Source: Bacillota bacterium
GTDB taxonomy: Bacteria; Bacillota; Clostridia; Acetivibrionales; DSM-1351
DNA: 64,000 nucleotides
NCBI GenBank assembly: GCA_023398105.1
Contig: JAEWST010000002.1
Location: 62,001 to 126,000 of the forward strand
Direction: 5' to 3'
Part shown: positions 1-7,236 of the stretch, one piece after another
Position numbering within the stretch: position 1 is the stretch's first letter
Layout of the letters: every line of letters begins with the position of its first letter
The notes under the pieces: generated by a model
The model's database searches: none
What the model was told of the DNA's origin: nothing
Seen by the model: the letters and a program-made list of their open reading frames with translations, nothing else
Program-made: the position numbers and the translations under genes

Positions 1-160
1 CTTCTTGTTCTAATTTCTCTACATCCTTTAATCGGATAGCTTCAACTTCCTCTATTTTTAAAATGTTTTCTTCCATTTGTTCTTGTGGTACATTTATAGG
101 TATAAATTGCTGTATCTTAGGAATAAATTCAACTTTTCTCCATTTAGTAGGTCTTGGCAA
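1..160 (-). CDS. DUF134 family protein, 3' part cut by window edge
   Basis: A TTG-initiated frame runs off the left edge with 53 codons visible. It begins MPRPTKWRKVEF and later has EVEAIRLKDVEKL. Both match the start of DUF134 proteins, which open with a (M)PRP-KWR block and continue into an E-x-IRL-D helix before a sigma-factor-like helix-turn-helix. An AAAGGGG ribosome binding site lies about ten bases before the TTG, and no ATG in the frame would keep the conserved start. Family members are small putative DNA-binding proteins of unproven function. They are often found near NifX-type and Mrp/MinD genes, exactly the neighbours here. The helix-turn-helix itself lies outside the window. Confidence 0.8.
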   Translation of the reverse strand, partial: MPRPTKWRKVEFIPKIQQFIPINVPQEQMEENILKIEEVEAIRLKDVEKLEQE

Positions 161-308
161 CTTGGTATTCCCCTTTCATTTAATTACAAAATACAAGCTT
201 GCCTTCATTATAGCATCTTTTATTTTTATAAAAAAGAAGGTTATTAATAAACTTATATCAAATGTCTCTTATATTTCAAATAAATGACAAATTCAATTGC
301 AGCTTTTA

Positions 309-1148
309 TTATTTTTCTTCAAAGATAAATTCATCACCAACTGTCATTATTCTACACTGTTCCCTTAAAGAGCTTTTCATTTCACAAATAGCGGTAATAC
401 CCGTGCAATGCAGAGGAATAATAGTTTTTATATCCATTTCCTTAAGCTTTTGAATAGTCAACTGAATTCTTTCATCTGAAGAACTATTCAAATGCATTCC
501 GCCTATTACACCTGCAATTCTTTCATCAGGAAAGTGGGTTTTGACATGTGTAATACAATTGATTATTCCTACATGACTACAGCCAACAAATATATATATT
601 CCTTCATTTCCTCTAATAATAAGCATTTGTTCATCAGCAATCATATCTCGGGATATATTCCCATGACCATCATCTATATAAAAGTTTTGAGGAATATCTT
701 CAAAAGGAATTGTACTTGGTATTTTCCCTAAAATAGTTATGTTGTCATCAAGTTCTATTTTTCCATTACTGATAACAAGCCTTTCAGAAAAAACATCTCT
801 GTTACTTTCATCTAGCCATGGTATTCCAATATTTATACGTGGTTGCAAGTTACCATTGTATCTCTTTTGAAATGCTCCTTGGTCTATATAAACGGGTGCA
901 AGCTTATTCATTCTAAAGAATTCTAGCACTCCTCCAGTATGGTCATAATGGCCATGACTTAAAACAGCCATATCAGCCTTTGATATATCAACATTGTCTT
1001 GTTTAGCGTTATGCGTAAATATTCCAGTTTGCCCAGTATCAAACAAAATATTTCTGTTGCCTGTTTCAATCCATATTGAAAGCCCATGCTCAGCCAACAT
1101 ATTCCTTTTCCTTGCATAGTTTTCACATAGAAGTCGTATTTTTATCAT
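309..1148 (-). CDS. Metallo-beta-lactamase-fold hydrolase (COG1237-like)
   Basis: A soluble 279-residue protein of the MBL fold. The HGHYDH metal motif is at about residues 65-70, preceded by a hydrophobic strand ending LS, and further metal ligands are likely in GCSHVG and GGMHL later in the chain. It resembles the COG1237 group annotated as 7,8-dihydropterin-6-methyl-4-(ribofuranosyl)aminobenzene-phosphate synthase homologues, whose true substrate in bacteria is generally unknown. I start at the second ATG because GAGG sits seven bases before it and only one base before the first ATG. It follows the thioesterase gene and precedes DUF134 on the same strand. The substrate cannot be told from sequence. 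Confidence 0.8.
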   Translation of the reverse strand: MIKIRLLCENYARKRNMLAEHGLSIWIETGNRNILFDTGQTGIFTHNAKQDNVDISKADMAVLSHGHYDHTGGVLEFFRMNKLAPVYIDQGAFQKRYNGNLQPRINIGIPWLDESNRDVFSERLVISNGKIELDDNITILGKIPSTIPFEDIPQNFYIDDGHGNISRDMIADEQMLIIRGNEGIYIFVGCSHVGIINCITHVKTHFPDERIAGVIGGMHLNSSSDERIQLTIQKLKEMDIKTIIPLHCTGITAICEMKSSLREQCRIMTVGDEFIFEEK

Positions 1149-1242
1149 TTTCATACCTCAGTTTACAATATAACATATTGCGATGATTTATCAGCAATTG
1201 TTTCTAAAGTATTCTCTATAAAAAATAGATTGCTCAATGCTG

Positions 1243-1950
1243 TCAATATACAGCAAGTGTATTATTAATAATTTCTATAACCTCATTCATATAGTCACTA
1301 ATAAAGAAGTGTCCTCCTTGGAATTGAATAATCTTGGACTGCTTTGTAGTGAAATTTTCCCAACTGCCTATATCGTATTTTATATATGCGTCATTTGTAC
1401 CATAAAGAACCGTTATATTAGATTGCAGTCTCTTCTTTACATCATTATAATTATAGGTGTCAATCAATTTATAATCGGCTCTTAATATAGGAATAAAAAT
1501 ATTTGCCAATTCATTATTTTCAAATACCTTCTCTGGAATACCTCCAAATTTGTTTAGCTCATTTTTGAATTCATCATCAGGCAAGGTGTGTACTACCTTG
1601 TCTTCAACCCTTTTATCAGGTGAATTCCTTCCCGAGAAAAAAACATGAACAGGCGTGCTATTGTATAATTCTTTAATTCTGTTTGTTAATTCATAAACAA
1701 TAAGAGTGCCCATGCTGTGTCCAAAAAAAGCATATTGACAGCCGTCAGCAATTTCATCCTTTATTTTGCTTATAATATCATCAACAACCTCTTCAATGCT
1801 GTTGCAAAAAGGATCAGAAAATCTCTTTCCTCTCCCTGGCAATTCTATCTCGTGTAATTCAATAAACTCAGCCAAACCTTTTTTCCATCTTGAATATACC
1901 ATTGCCGATGATCCCGCATAAGGTACACAAAACAACTTAATTTTGCTCAT
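1243..1950 (-). CDS. Type II thioesterase (GrsT/TEII family)
   Basis: A 235-residue alpha/beta hydrolase of the stand-alone thioesterase family that clears misprimed acyl groups from carrier proteins of peptide or polyketide synthases. Visible motifs are the opening FCVPYAGSSA, ELPGRGKR at about 36-43, the nucleophile elbow GHSMG with Ser79, a probable Asp near 187 and the catalytic His in GGHFF near 214. Length is normal for TEII. It is odd here because no synthase gene or carrier protein is in the window, and the flanking genes belong to Fe-S or metal handling. A dispersed repeat lies directly upstream, so the gene may have been inserted into the locus. Confidence 0.85.
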   Translation of the reverse strand: MSKIKLFCVPYAGSSAMVYSRWKKGLAEFIELHEIELPGRGKRFSDPFCNSIEEVVDDIISKIKDEIADGCQYAFFGHSMGTLIVYELTNRIKELYNSTPVHVFFSGRNSPDKRVEDKVVHTLPDDEFKNELNKFGGIPEKVFENNELANIFIPILRADYKLIDTYNYNDVKKRLQSNITVLYGTNDAYIKYDIGSWENFTTKQSKIIQFQGGHFFISDYMNEVIEIINNTLAVY

Positions 1951-1980
1951 AAATACACATTCTCCATTTAAATTTGATTC

Positions 1981-2050
1981 TTATAACACCTAGATTCAAA
2001 ATGCTACCCGCCACTTATAGAAGTGGGAGACATTTTCTTGCCTCGTTATA
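1981..2050. repeat. Dispersed repeat A, copy 1 (most complete)
   Basis: A 70-bp intergenic unit beginning TTATAACACCTAGATTCAAA and ending TTGCCTCGTTATA. It carries a hairpin CCACTT-ATAG-AAGTGG at 2011-2026 and the terminal inverted hexamers TATAAC and GTTATA. Shared with copies near 4813, 17922, 18550, 35319 and 44728. Confidence 0.8.
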
Positions 2051-2099
2051 CTAATTTGCATTTAAAAAAAGTTCCTCGATTTTTAAATACGAAATAGTA

Positions 2100-2459
2100 T
2101 TAATGACCACCACAGCTGTCACTATGCTCATGTTGATGACATACACTGCCAGTAGATTTAAGATTTCCTGCAATATATTGCTTTACACTTTCCTCCGCAT
2201 CTCCTGAAATCCCTATAACTACCTCAATTCCTCTTTCGTTGAATATCTCTATTGCTCCGCCACCCATTCCACCAGATATAATTACATTTACTCCTAATTC
2301 ATATAGATAATTAGGCAGAAAACCTGGCCTATGTCCTGGGTTGGGCATAAAATTACTTTCTGTAATGCTATTTGCCTGTACAGTAAAAATATTAAATCCC
2401 TCACAATGTCCAAAATGCTCCGTTACAAGTTTTCCGTCACTAGCTACTGCTATCTTCAT
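2100..2459 (-). CDS. NifX/NifB-type dinitrogenase iron-molybdenum cofactor family protein
   Basis: A 119-residue single-domain protein of the NifX/NafY/NifB-C-terminal fold. It opens MKIAVASDG and has EHFGHCEGF, the glycine-rich GGMGGGAIEIF stretch and the ISGDAEESVKQY helix. The C-terminus HQHEHSDSCGGH is rich in His and Cys and looks metal-binding. Family members bind or shuttle Fe-S or Fe-Mo cofactor intermediates. Here no nitrogenase structural genes are present, so a general cluster-carrier or metal-sensor role is inferred. A good AAGGAG site precedes the ATG. It is downstream of the two ferredoxin-ATPase genes. Confidence 0.85.
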   Translation of the reverse strand: MKIAVASDGKLVTEHFGHCEGFNIFTVQANSITESNFMPNPGHRPGFLPNYLYELGVNVIISGGMGGGAIEIFNERGIEVVIGISGDAEESVKQYIAGNLKSTGSVCHQHEHSDSCGGH

Positions 2460-2511
2460 AATTCATCATTCTCCTTTATTTTTTAGATATTTGTTATGTC
2501 TTAATTTTACT

Positions 2512-2570
2512 TAACTATCCAATTCTAAAATTGTAGATGCTCAAACTTATCAATGTAAGGCTAAGTTAAC
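2512..2570. repeat. Dispersed repeat C-like sequence
   Basis: An AT-rich spacer with the elements AAATTGTAGATG and AAACTTATCAATG in the order and spacing seen in the other repeat-C copies. The outer arms are degenerate here. Confidence 0.35.
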
Positions 2571-3446
2571 TTAATTATTAAGCAATCCTAATACTTTTTC
2601 CCATATACCAATAATTGCATCTTTTGCACTGCTGTTTTCAAGCATTACAACAGATTTCCCATCATTTAGTGCAGCAAGTACCTTTGAATCAAAAGGTATT
2701 TTCCCCACCATTGAAATATTATGTTTATTGCAATAATCTTCTATTATTTGAGTATTTTCAGTATTTACATCATACTTATTTACACATACAGCACTAGTAG
2801 CTCTAAACTTTTCGGCTGTTTCAATAATTCTTTCCATGTCATGTATACCTGACAAAGTTGGTTCAGCAACTACTAATACCATATCTACTCCTGTCACTGA
2901 TGCAATTACAGGACATCCTATACCTGGAGAACCATCAATAATAACAAGCTCTTGCCCACTAATAGAATTGTATAAGTTCTTTCTCACTTGAGTTACAAGC
3001 TTTCCTGATGCACCATTGCCCATTTCTAACTCAGCACTTGAAAATACCCTATCATTGTACTTATATAAAATAGTTTTCCCCGAAACATTGTTTTCAAGGC
3101 GTATAGCTTTCTTTCCATCACCATCAACAACTGGGCAGAACTCTTCACAAACTCCACAGCCTTCACACTCATAAGGCTTTACTTTTCCATCCTTAATAGC
3201 ACCAAATCTGCATAGCTGCTCACATTTACCACAGTTAATACAAACATCCTCATATTTTATTGCCTTTTGGTACCCATAGAAATTATCTAATTCAGGTTGA
3301 ATATTAGTTGCCTGGATAAGATGAAGGTTAGGTGCATCTACGTCACAATCTGCAAAAGCTTTGTTCTGAGATAATTCTATGAAAGCTGCTGCAACAGTAG
3401 TCTTTCCAGTGCCCCCTTTACCGCTTAATATCACAAGCTGTTTCAT
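2571..3446 (-). CDS. MinD-superfamily ATPase with inserted ferredoxin domain (1)
   Basis: A 291-residue deviant Walker P-loop ATPase of the COG1149 type. The Walker A motif GKGGTGKTT is at residues 9-17. A two-cluster ferredoxin insert has CX2CX2CX3C twice, with cysteines 69, 72, 75, 79 and 94, 97, 100, 104, so two [4Fe-4S] clusters are expected. Such proteins are cytosolic and paired with NifX-type proteins. By analogy with Mrp/NBP35 an ATP-dependent Fe-S carrier role is likely, but a substrate is not established. Its first 29 bases overlap the end of the preceding paralogue, with AAGGAGG before ATG, indicating coupled translation. Confidence 0.9.
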   Translation of the reverse strand: MKQLVILSGKGGTGKTTVAAAFIELSQNKAFADCDVDAPNLHLIQATNIQPELDNFYGYQKAIKYEDVCINCGKCEQLCRFGAIKDGKVKPYECEGCGVCEEFCPVVDGDGKKAIRLENNVSGKTILYKYNDRVFSSAELEMGNGASGKLVTQVRKNLYNSISGQELVIIDGSPGIGCPVIASVTGVDMVLVVAEPTLSGIHDMERIIETAEKFRATSAVCVNKYDVNTENTQIIEDYCNKHNISMVGKIPFDSKVLAALNDGKSVVMLENSSAKDAIIGIWEKVLGLLNN

Positions 3447-4278
3447 TGTGCACCTCCTTTTCTACTGTATTAAGTATCATTTTGAAAAGCTCCATGTACT
3501 CAGTATATTTTTCTGCTGCAATAAATCCTTTTGATATTGCTAAGCCAAGCTGAGCGTCATAAGGAATAGAGGCTATAACTCTAATATTTTTATCAACACA
3601 GTACTTTTCAATAAGGTCTTTGTCTCCCATATCCTTGTTTATTATAAGTGCATGTGGCTTATTGAAAAGCTTTACAAGATTATAAACCATGTTAAGGTTA
3701 TGAATCCCAAACTTTGTAGGCTCAGCTACTAGCAGACAATAATCAGCTTCTTTAATGCTTTCCATAACAGTACAGGCACTTCCAGGAGGGCAGTCTATAA
3801 TAACATTATCCTCAGTAGAAAGGGTTGAAAGGAGTTGTCGTATAATTGGCACTCCTGAAGCTTCCCCTGTATTTAATATTCCTGTCATAACTCTAACATC
3901 TTGTGACATTCCATGTTCTATATATCCAACATGCTTGCTACCCTCTGTTAGTGCCCCTTCAGGACATAGCATGACACAACCGTTACAAGCATGACAAAGT
4001 TCAGGAAATACAAGAAGCTTGTCTTTTATATACGCTAAAGCATTAAACTTACAAAATTCAACGCATTTTCTGCATCCTGAGCATTTTTCCTTGTCAACAG
4101 ACGGTATCATGGAATTTACAGCTTCCATCTTTTGAATATGTGGCTTCAAAAATAATCTGCCGTTGGGTTCCTCTACATCACAGTCAATATATAAGGATTT
4201 ACCCTTTACATAGGCAAGGTTTACTGAAACAAAAGTTTTTCCAGTACCACCTTTACCGCTTAATACAGCTATCCTCAT
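3418..4278 (-). CDS. MinD-superfamily ATPase with inserted ferredoxin domain (2)
   Basis: A 286-residue paralogue of the next gene. It has GKGGTGKT at residues 8-15 and two cysteine quartets at 66, 69, 72, 76 and 95, 98, 101, 105. The ATG at 4278 is chosen because GGAGG lies five bases before it and the residues before it do not match the family. That GGAGG is formed by the final codons of the upstream NifX-type gene, whose stop lies only a few bases away, so the two are translationally coupled. Two diverged copies side by side suggest a heterodimer, which is inference. Confidence 0.9.
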   Translation of the reverse strand: MRIAVLSGKGGTGKTFVSVNLAYVKGKSLYIDCDVEEPNGRLFLKPHIQKMEAVNSMIPSVDKEKCSGCRKCVEFCKFNALAYIKDKLLVFPELCHACNGCVMLCPEGALTEGSKHVGYIEHGMSQDVRVMTGILNTGEASGVPIIRQLLSTLSTEDNVIIDCPPGSACTVMESIKEADYCLLVAEPTKFGIHNLNMVYNLVKLFNKPHALIINKDMGDKDLIEKYCVDKNIRVIASIPYDAQLGLAISKGFIAAEKYTEYMELFKMILNTVEKEVHNETACDIKR

Positions 4279-4279
4279 A

Positions 4280-4645
4280 CTAACCTCCACGCTTATGATA
4301 TCCTGCATGTATCTCTGAAAGCTCATTAAGCTCTCCTGCCTTGTATTTCTGAACTACATCTGCTATTGTGCCAGGAATTGCCTTCATTATTTTAATGTTT
4401 GCAGCCTTTAATACATCTGCCGCATTTTTTCCACAATGGAAGGTTATTACGACTCCTGCACCACTGTCTGCTACTGCCTGTGCAGCCTTTATTCCTGCAC
4501 CACCCTCACTGCTAGCAGCCTCGTTGTCAATCACTGTAAATTCTGATGTTTCACTATCAACGACTACAAAGTAATAAGTACGTCCAAAGGATTGGCATAC
4601 TTCGCTTTCCATTGTCTTTCCTTCTGCTGGAACTGCTATTCTCAA
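4280..4645 (-). CDS. NifX/NifB-type cofactor family protein (2)
   Basis: A 121-residue protein starting at a TTG with GGAG eight bases upstream. It reads LRIAVPAEGKTMESEV, then SFGRTYYFVVVD, the glycine-rich EGGAGIKAAQAVADSGAGVV stretch and the terminal HAGYHKRGG. A longer reading frame exists upstream but runs into a repeat and lacks family similarity, so it is rejected. The fold is the same as the gene at 2100 but without the His/Cys tail. It directly precedes the first ferredoxin-ATPase with near-overlap, so the pair probably acts together in Fe-S or cofactor transfer. Confidence 0.85.
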   Translation of the reverse strand: MRIAVPAEGKTMESEVCQSFGRTYYFVVVDSETSEFTVIDNEAASSEGGAGIKAAQAVADSGAGVVITFHCGKNAADVLKAANIKIMKAIPGTIADVVQKYKAGELNELSEIHAGYHKRGG

Positions 4646-4696
4646 ATATATCACTCCTATCATCCAATATTTTTTCACCACACAGGTATACAAGTT

Positions 4697-4857
4697 TATA
4701 ACGCCTATATTCAAAATGAATTTTTCGATTTTATACACCGTCAAAAACCACTTGTGGTTTTTGTGGCTCGAAAATGCTCCTTATATTCTCACCGTTTGAA
4801 AACAAGAAGTGGTAACCGACACTTATAGAAGTAGGGGCATTTTCTTCTCTCGTTATA
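4697..4857. repeat. Dispersed repeat A, copy 2 (expanded and diverged)
   Basis: The left-end sequence TATAACGCCTATATTCAAAATG at 4697 onward and the right part ACACTTATAGAAGTAGGGGC to CTCGTTATA at 4820-4857 flank about 100 bp that contains the palindrome AAAAACCACTTGTGGTTTTT. The right part is the clearest match to copy 1, and the hairpin arm is mutated. Confidence 0.6.
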
Positions 4858-4951
4858 TCGACAGCCCCTCTAAATACGCACACCATTTTAACAATAGAGT
4901 TCTAGCTGCCTTCCAAATTCACCATACATGGTTGCGAAATAGTATTACTAG

Positions 4952-5797
4952 CTATAATGCTTTTTCGATATATTCAACAGCACCGTCAAGATAAGAATGG
5001 TTTAATTTTTCAATCTGACCCTTATCACATAATTCTGCTACCGCAGGATCAATTGGCATTCTTCCAAGCAAATTGACACCTAGCTCTGATGCAATTTCAT
5101 CAATCTTGCTTTCCCCAAACAACTTAATCTCCTTACCACAGTCAGGGCATTTAAGCCAACTCATGTTTTCAACAATACCAAGCACAGGTATATTCATCGA
5201 TTTAGCCATATTGTAAGCTTTCTTAACAATAAGAGAAACTAAGTCCTGTGGTGATGTTACAATTACTATTCCGTCTAAAGGTATTGACTGGAACACAGTT
5301 AACGGAACATCCCCTGTACCAGGTGGCATATCAAGGAATAAATAGTCAATATCCCCCCATATTACATCTGTCCAAAACTGTTTTACAGTACCTGCTATAA
5401 TTGGTCCTCTCCATATTACTGGTGAATCCTCTTTTTCAAGTAGCAAATTAATAGACATTACATTAATGCTATTATGAGTACGCTGAGGATATATTCCAAA
5501 CTCGTTTCCTTGAGCCTTATTAGCAACACCAAACATTTTGGGTATTGACGGTCCGGTAATATCTGCATCAAGCACACCAACCTTGTAGCCCTTTCTTCTC
5601 ATCAGTACTGATAGTGTTGATGTTACAAGGGATTTTCCTACGCCACCTTTTCCACTAACTATGCCTATTACCTTTTTAATATTGTTTAGCTCGTGTGTTT
5701 TTTCAATAAAACTCTGAGGCTTAGTTCCACAACTTCCTGAAGAACAGCCTTCACCGTTACATTCTGTGCTTTCACAATCACAGCTGCATTCACTCAT
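4952..5797 (-). CDS. Mrp/NBP35-family Fe-S carrier ATPase
   Basis: A 281-residue protein. The N-terminus (residues 1-25) holds clustered cysteines (C4, C6, C8, C13, C18, C23), as in Clostridial Mrp proteins. Walker A GKGGVGKS is at 49-56, followed by DADITGPSIPKMFG and PPGTGDVPLT, both Mrp hallmarks. A CPDCG motif near residue 210 is the conserved CXXC that bridges a [4Fe-4S] cluster between monomers. Mrp/ApbC proteins bind and transfer Fe-S clusters to apoproteins in the cytosol. It sits between the MerR regulator and the NifX/ferredoxin-ATPase genes, consistent with one Fe-S delivery locus. Confidence 0.92.
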   Translation of the reverse strand: MSECSCDCESTECNGEGCSSGSCGTKPQSFIEKTHELNNIKKVIGIVSGKGGVGKSLVTSTLSVLMRRKGYKVGVLDADITGPSIPKMFGVANKAQGNEFGIYPQRTHNSINVMSINLLLEKEDSPVIWRGPIIAGTVKQFWTDVIWGDIDYLFLDMPPGTGDVPLTVFQSIPLDGIVIVTSPQDLVSLIVKKAYNMAKSMNIPVLGIVENMSWLKCPDCGKEIKLFGESKIDEIASELGVNLLGRMPIDPAVAELCDKGQIEKLNHSYLDGAVEYIEKAL

Positions 5798-5865
5798 TTT
5801 GCCATCTCCTAACTAATAATATTTATAATATTTCAAAAATTTTATTGAGGTTTTCTATAAAATTT

Positions 5866-6282
5866 TTAATCCCTGCATCTTGCACATCCTGTACAATTTT
5901 TAAGCATATCACAAGAATTACACATCTCAGCCTTATCACTTGCCACAAGACAAAATGTTCCTTCAAGCTTCCAACATGGTTTTGACTCATTAATTAGTGT
6001 AGGGCTGTTCTTGGTAGCTCCACCACTGCAATTTCGTATATACCAGCAGGAATACATGGATGTTAATTGTTTAACACCTGCAATATTCAACCCTTTATCC
6101 TTCATAAGATACTTTATAAACTTTAGTCTTTTCAGGTCATTGTTTGAATATTTCCGCTGATATTCTTCTCTATCAGGTCGTATGAGATCATTCCGCTCCC
6201 AAACTCTGAGAGTTTCAGGGTGTTCATCTATTAATTTTGCAACTGTTCCTATAGTATACAAACCTTTGTTATCATCAAACAT
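5866..6282 (-). CDS. MerR-family regulator with Cys-rich C-terminus
   Basis: A 138-residue protein. The MerR winged helix-turn-helix covers about residues 8-75, with YTIGTVAKLIDEHPETLRVWER and the IRPDR wing. The remainder has nine cysteines (79, 85, 103, 111, 121, 124, 130, 133, 136), including CNSC and CTGCARC. That arrangement could hold an Fe-S cluster or zinc, so the protein may sense cluster or metal status for this locus. It lacks the SoxR cysteine pattern, so I give no specific name. It lies between the IscU-like and Mrp genes with a good GGAGTG site before ATG. Confidence 0.85.
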   Translation of the reverse strand: MFDDNKGLYTIGTVAKLIDEHPETLRVWERNDLIRPDREEYQRKYSNNDLKRLKFIKYLMKDKGLNIAGVKQLTSMYSCWYIRNCSGGATKNSPTLINESKPCWKLEGTFCLVASDKAEMCNSCDMLKNCTGCARCRD

Positions 6283-6346
6283 AAAATTTCACTCCAAGTT
6301 AACTTAAATTCAAAATAATTAACATATTTAATTTATCTTGAGTTAG

Positions 6347-6736
6347 CTATTTATCAATTTTGAGGTTTGCACCCTGCCGTTCAAAATAATTCTGAATAGC
6401 CCTTTTCAAAGCAGTTACTCCCAAATTGGAACAGTGTGTTTTTTCCTCTGGCAATCCATCTAACGCATCAATGATATCCTGCTCTGTAATTTTTATAGCT
6501 TCATCAATAGTTTTACCTTTTGCTAAAACTGTAGTCATGCTACTTGTTGCAACTGATGCAGTGCAGCCAAAAACTAGAAAGCTAATATCCTTAATAACAT
6601 TATCCCTTACCTTTATATAGATGTTAAGAGAATCCCCGCATTTTGGATCTCCAGCTACTCCCTCACCATCTGCATCTGGCATGCTACCTGTATTCCTTGG
6701 ACACATAAAATGTTCTATAACCTTTTCAGAATACAA
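6347..6736 (-). CDS. IscU/NifU-N-type Fe-S cluster assembly scaffold
   Basis: A 129-residue NifU N-domain protein. It has the three cluster-ligand cysteines in their normal contexts: PKCGD (Cys33), GCTASVA (Cys58) and HCSNLG (Cys102). It opens YSEKVIEHFMCPRNTG as family members do. The start is a TTG with GGTGG upstream. The scaffold assembles [2Fe-2S]/[4Fe-4S] clusters from a cysteine desulfurase, which is not in this window. As the first gene of the leftward locus it probably feeds the Mrp and ferredoxin-ATPase carriers. Confidence 0.92.
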   Translation of the reverse strand: MYSEKVIEHFMCPRNTGSMPDADGEGVAGDPKCGDSLNIYIKVRDNVIKDISFLVFGCTASVATSSMTTVLAKGKTIDEAIKITEQDIIDALDGLPEEKTHCSNLGVTALKRAIQNYFERQGANLKIDK

Positions 6737-6754
6737 TTATTACCACCATCCCAA

Positions 6755-6778
6755 AATATTATTTGTGCAAATAATATT
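6755..6778. promoter_or_regulatory. Palindromic operator candidate before the Fe-S locus
   Basis: The arms AATATTATTTG and CAAATAATATT form an 11-bp perfect inverted repeat around a two-base centre, ending 19 bases before the IscU-like start. A second perfect palindrome CAATAATATTATTG lies at 6802-6815. The position fits promoter-overlapping operators. The regulator is unknown; the MerR in the same locus is one candidate. Confidence 0.45.
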
Positions 6779-6960
6779 ATAAGTTTTATTATAATATTGT
6801 TCAATAATATTATTGAAGTTTTAGTTAAAAAATATATACTAGATAATTAAACATTTTGATTCTAATACAAATTTTATATAATTATGTGCATATGCTCATA
6901 ACAATAATATATCTTTTCTTATGCCATGTCAATAATATTTTATTATTCATTTTTATTATG

Positions 6961-7140
6961 TTAATTTTTATTGTCTTTCTTAGCAATATCTTTTTTATGC
7001 ATCTTACACCCTGTAGTACAAGAGCTACAGCTCCCACAGCAAATACTCTTGCCCTTCTTTTTTGCCCTCACCAAAAAACATATAGCTGCTATGACCCATA
7101 CTACAACTATTGAAATAATTATATAGTCTAAAGCATTCAT
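6961..7140 (-). CDS. FeoB-associated Cys-rich membrane protein (1)
   Basis: A 59-residue protein with one N-terminal membrane helix (about residues 6-23), a basic RAKKKGKS stretch and then ICCGSCSSCTTGC. An AAAGGAGG site precedes the ATG. This matches the small FeoB-associated Cys-rich membrane proteins that follow feoB in many Clostridia and Bacteroidetes. They are thought to assist ferrous iron transport, perhaps like FeoC, but no mechanism is established. It follows the FeoB gene at 7237 in the same direction, and a homologue follows the second FeoB. Confidence 0.85.
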   Translation of the reverse strand: MNALDYIIISIVVVWVIAAICFLVRAKKKGKSICCGSCSSCTTGCKMHKKDIAKKDNKN

Positions 7141-7236
7141 ATATGTTTGTCCTCCTTTATATTACAATACTATTTTGCAGGCTTTTCCCTAACGCCACAT
7201 ATACGGATAATTAAAATGTGCTTCCATATTTTTTAT

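Noticed and set aside
4646..4744. N-terminal extension of the NifX-type protein
   Set aside because: It runs into repeat A copy 2, lacks family similarity, and a well-spaced GGAG precedes the TTG at 4645.
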